From the NCBI GenBank assembly GCA_021796315.1, contig JAJYOH010000395.1, positions 1 through 5,953 on the forward strand: a stretch of DNA of 5,953 nucleotides, in the 5' to 3' direction. This stretch comes from Chloroflexota bacterium (GTDB lineage Bacteria > Chloroflexota > Anaerolineae > Anaerolineales > Villigracilaceae). The position numbers were made by a program, and so were the translations under genes. Below the pieces are notes generated by a model. That model worked only from the letters and a program-made list of their open reading frames with translations. It was not told the DNA's origin and ran no database searches. Of the stretch, positions 3,861 to 5,953 are shown piece by piece. Position 1 is the stretch's first letter. The number at the start of each line of letters is the position of its first letter.

Positions 3861-5213
3861 ATGAAATACCATATCTGGACCGAAGGCTGTCAGATGAACG
3901 TGGCCGACTCACAACGCGTTGGCTCGTCGCTTGAACATCTTGGTTACACCCTTACCGAAACCATCGAAGAAGCCGACGTGATTGTTTTAAATACCTGCGT
4001 TGTGCGCCAATCTGCTGAAGACAAGGCGCTCGGACGTCTCACTTCGCTCAGCCCGCTCAAAAAGAAAAACCCCAATCTCGTCATCAACCTGATGGGTTGC
4101 ATGGTCGGTGTGCGCGGCGCGGAAAAGTTACGCGCCAAGCTGCCCTTCGTGGATGTCTTCTCGCCGCCATCCGATCCCGGCCCTTTGATCTCGCACCTCA
4201 CACAGGGCGAGATCCGCTCCACCGAAGATGCCGAAACCACGCGCCGCTTCATGATGATGGACGACGAACTTATTCTGCCTGTCGCCGAACGCGGCAAACT
4301 CATCAGCGCGCATGTGCCCATTGTCTATGGTTGTTCGCACGCCTGCGCTTTTTGCATCATCCCCTACCAGCGCGGCGTGGAACGGTCGCGCCCGGTTGGC
4401 GATATTGTCGGCGACGTCCGTTCGCTCACAAAGCAGGGTGTCAAGGAAATCACGTTGCTCGGTCAGATTGTGGACCGCTACGGCAGGGATATTCCCGATG
4501 GCCCAAATCTCGCAGCGCTCTTGCGTCTCATCCATGAGATCGAGGGCGTCGAGCGCATCCGCTTTCTTACATCGCATCCCAACTATTTTGACGATGAACT
4601 CATTGACGCCATCGCCGAACTTCCACACCTCATGCCGCACATCGAACTTCCAATTCAAGCGGGCGACGACGAAGTTCTATCGAACATGAAGCGCGGCTAC
4701 ACCCAGCAAAATTACCGCGACCTCGTTGCAAAGATCCGCGCGCGATTGTCGGATTGTTCCATTGCCACGGACATCATCGTCGGATTCCCCGGCGAGACCG
4801 AAGAACAATTCATGCAAACCTACCGCCTCCTATCGGACCTCAAGCTGGACGTTGCTCATCTGGCACGGTACTCGCTGCGAGAGGGCACCGTTGCCACCCG
4901 CCGCATGGCCGATAATGTGACCGAAGACGAAAAAATGCGCCGCTTCCGCTTGTTGGAAGAGTTGCAGGAAAATATTGTTGATGAGATCAATAAGAAATAT
5001 CTTGGCCAAAGCGTGGACGTTTTATTCGAAGAAAAAGTCAAAGGCCGCTGGCGCGGACGCACGCCCACCAACAAACTGGTCTTCGCCGAATCGGACGACG
5101 ATCTGCGCGGCAAGGTTTTACCCGTCACCGTCACATGGACGGGGCCGTGGTCGATGCAGGCCACACTTGCTGGAGTACGCTCGCAGCAACAGCCAGCTTT
5201 GATTTCGCTATAA
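3861..5213 (+). CDS. miaB: tRNA-2-methylthio-N6-dimethylallyladenosine synthase MiaB
   Basis: 450-residue radical-SAM methylthiotransferase that converts i6A37 to ms2i6A37 in tRNAs reading UNN codons. The N-terminal MTTase domain (about 1-125) has C10 in TEGCQMN, C46 in VLNTCVVR and C80 in NLMGCMV, ligands of the auxiliary [4Fe-4S] cluster. The radical-SAM domain has C158-X3-C162-X2-C165 in YGCSHACAFCIIPYQRGVERSRP. A C-terminal TRAM domain (about 380-438) should bind tRNA. Length and cysteine spacing fit MiaB better than RimO or MtaB. One oddity is LLGQIVDRYG (199-208), where MiaB usually has a GQNVNSYG-like motif. The related MtaB is the main alternative. The gene stands alone with its own -10 and terminator, and miaA is not in the window. 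Confidence 0.92.
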   Translation: MKYHIWTEGCQMNVADSQRVGSSLEHLGYTLTETIEEADVIVLNTCVVRQSAEDKALGRLTSLSPLKKKNPNLVINLMGCMVGVRGAEKLRAKLPFVDVFSPPSDPGPLISHLTQGEIRSTEDAETTRRFMMMDDELILPVAERGKLISAHVPIVYGCSHACAFCIIPYQRGVERSRPVGDIVGDVRSLTKQGVKEITLLGQIVDRYGRDIPDGPNLAALLRLIHEIEGVERIRFLTSHPNYFDDELIDAIAELPHLMPHIELPIQAGDDEVLSNMKRGYTQQNYRDLVAKIRARLSDCSIATDIIVGFPGETEEQFMQTYRLLSDLKLDVAHLARYSLREGTVATRRMADNVTEDEKMRRFRLLEELQENIVDEINKKYLGQSVDVLFEEKVKGRWRGRTPTNKLVFAESDDDLRGKVLPVTVTWTGPWSMQATLAGVRSQQQPALISL

Positions 5214-5216
5214 TCC

Positions 5217-5249
5217 AGCAGGCCGGATTGGCAATCCGACTTGCTTTTT
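5217..5249 (+). terminator. Rho-independent terminator of miaB
   Basis: Three bases after the miaB stop, a 13-position stem (5217-5229 with 5233-5245) closes a GGC loop and runs into TTTTT (5245-5249). It has one C-A mismatch and one G-U wobble. It is well placed to end the miaB transcript. Confidence 0.8.
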
Positions 5250-5259
5250 GTGAGGGATA

Positions 5260-5328
5260 ATGAAAAACAAAATTCACCCGCTGGCTATCTGCATCTTTCT
5301 GCATCAGAACAAACGAGACTGGCGATAA
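5260..5328 (+). CDS. Possible 22-residue peptide ORF between two terminators
   Basis: An ATG at 5260 opens a 22-codon frame (MKNKIHPLAICIF, then LHQNKRDWR) ending in TAA. GAGGG lies close upstream (5252-5256), a plausible but tight ribosome-binding site. The ORF starts after the miaB terminator and its last codons form the left arm of the next terminator. The only promoter-like piece is GATAAT at 5256-5261, which overlaps the ATG and has no matching -35, so an independent transcript is unproven. I recognise no homologue. It may be chance, or mark a short RNA made by read-through from miaB. Confidence 0.25.
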   Translation: MKNKIHPLAICIFLHQNKRDWR

Positions 5329-5343
5329 ACCAGTCTCGTTTTT
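5311..5343 (+). terminator. Strong terminator between convergent miaB and aconitase genes
   Basis: A perfect 12-bp stem (AAACGAGACTGG at 5311-5322 with 5330-5341) closes a 7-base loop. It is followed by a T tract (5339-5343) and an AT-rich tail. The plus-strand orientation is clearly the better one. On the minus strand the stem is followed by GTTCTG, so it would be at most a weak terminator for the aconitase gene arriving from the right. With the element at 5217-5249 it makes a double terminator after miaB. Confidence 0.88.
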
Positions 5344-5374
5344 ATTCTGTCATTGCCCTGTAAAAGCAGGTGGG

Positions 5375-5953
5375 TTATTTCACCAAATTTCTCAGTACCG
5401 TGTGCAGAATACCGCCGTTGCGGTAGTAATTCACTTCAACGGATGTATTCAACAGAGCAGTGGCTTTGAACTCCACAACTTTGCCATCGGCCTTTTTTGC
5501 TTTGACCGTGACAACGCACTTCGGCGCCATCTTATCGCTCAAACCGGTGATGTCGAAAACTTCATTGCCCTTCAAGCCCAGCGACTCGGCATTTTGTCCA
5601 TCCATGAATTTCAAAGGAAGTACGCCCATGCCGACCAAGTTAGAGCGATGGATTCGCTCAAAGGACTCAGCAATTACAGCCTTCACACCTTGCAGGTTCG
5701 GACCCTTCGCGGCCCAGTCGCGGCTGGAACCGGTTCCGTATTCCTTGCCCGCCAGAATGATCGAAGGCACGCCTTCATCCTGATATTTCTTCGCAACATC
5801 ATAAATGCTTAACTCAGCGCCTTCCGGGAAATGTTTGGTGAAATTACCTTCCTTCGGCTCGACCAACAAATTCTTCAGGCGGATGTTCGCAAAGGTGCCG
5901 CGCGCCATCACAAGATCATTGCCGCGGCGCGAGCCATACGAGTTGAAATCCTT
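5375..5953 (-). CDS. acnA: Aconitate hydratase, AcnA type (C-terminal part, cut by the window edge)
   Basis: The last 192 residues of an aconitase, which interconverts citrate and isocitrate in the TCA cycle. The frame is open to the right edge and starts KDFNSYGSRRGNDLVMARGTF, the conserved segment before the swivel domain. Later come GKEYGTGSSRDWAAKGP (69-85 of the fragment) and AESFERIHRSNLVGMGVLPL, hallmarks of the AcnA/IRP1 branch. It ends with EVNYYRNGGILHTVLRNLVK, typical of the family. Full-length members have about 900 residues, so some 700 N-terminal residues, including the [4Fe-4S] cysteines, lie outside. A start at 5911 would be an artefact of the fragment. AcnD-type 2-methylcitrate dehydratase is a less likely alternative. 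The gene converges on miaB. Confidence 0.95.
   Translation of the reverse strand, partial: KDFNSYGSRRGNDLVMARGTFANIRLKNLLVEPKEGNFTKHFPEGAELSIYDVAKKYQDEGVPSIILAGKEYGTGSSRDWAAKGPNLQGVKAVIAESFERIHRSNLVGMGVLPLKFMDGQNAESLGLKGNEVFDITGLSDKMAPKCVVTVKAKKADGKVVEFKATALLNTSVEVNYYRNGGILHTVLRNLVK

Noticed and set aside
3405..3872. 155-codon minus-strand frame across both tRNA genes and the repeats
   Set aside because: It reads through tRNA genes and repeat DNA, has no protein family features, and overlaps the miaB start.
4128..4658. 176-codon open frame antisense to miaB
   Set aside because: It lies wholly inside miaB, has no recognisable domain, and its openness follows from the codon bias of the real gene.
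5209..5214. TATAAT overlapping the miaB stop as a promoter for the small downstream ORF
   Set aside because: The -35 region at 17 bases is poor, and any transcript would run straight into the terminator at 5217-5249.

Overview
The window looks like an ordinary chromosomal stretch of an uncultured bacterium. A member of the Chloroflexota (class Anaerolineae) is my best guess. The reasons are the lipoproteins with Pro/Thr/Ala-rich linkers, genes that appear to start without a leader, and intergenic regions filled with palindromic repeats. This is a judgement from protein style, not a database result.

Left part (1-2357): A plus-strand terminator (27-58) closes a gene that lies outside the window. 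Three minus-strand genes follow. They are a PstS-like substrate-binding lipoprotein (95-1108), an Rrf2-family regulator with four cysteines (1208-1666), and a YbaK-type aminoacyl-tRNA deacylase (1751-2218). The Rrf2 gene has a full-consensus sigma70-type promoter overlapped by a perfect 9-bp-arm inverted repeat, a textbook layout for a repressed promoter. A composite palindromic repeat fills almost all of the gap between the deacylase and the next gene.

Middle part (2358-3860): An endonuclease III-like base-excision repair enzyme (minus) is divergent from a frameshifted lipoprotein fragment (plus). A 33-bp palindrome separates them. Two serine tRNA genes follow on the minus strand, tRNA-Ser(UGA) and then tRNA-Ser(GCU). 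They share an extended -10 promoter and a terminator, and their spacer is repeat-rich. REP-like hairpins and degenerate repeats occupy the 237 bases up to miaB.

Right part (3861-5953): miaB (plus) encodes the radical-SAM enzyme that methylthiolates A37 in tRNAs reading UNN codons. The adjacent tRNA-Ser(UGA) has the A36-A37-A38 signature of such a substrate, so enzyme and substrate genes lie head to head. miaB ends in a strong terminator. A possible 22-codon ORF and a second terminator follow, and then the convergent C-terminal end of an aconitase gene that runs off the right edge.

Functionally the window mixes tRNA biology (two tRNAs, MiaB, a deacylase), Fe-S proteins (MiaB, endonuclease III, aconitase, probably the Rrf2 regulator) and solute binding. 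I see no phage, CRISPR, toxin-antitoxin or defence system. The most interesting signals are regulatory and repeat structures.
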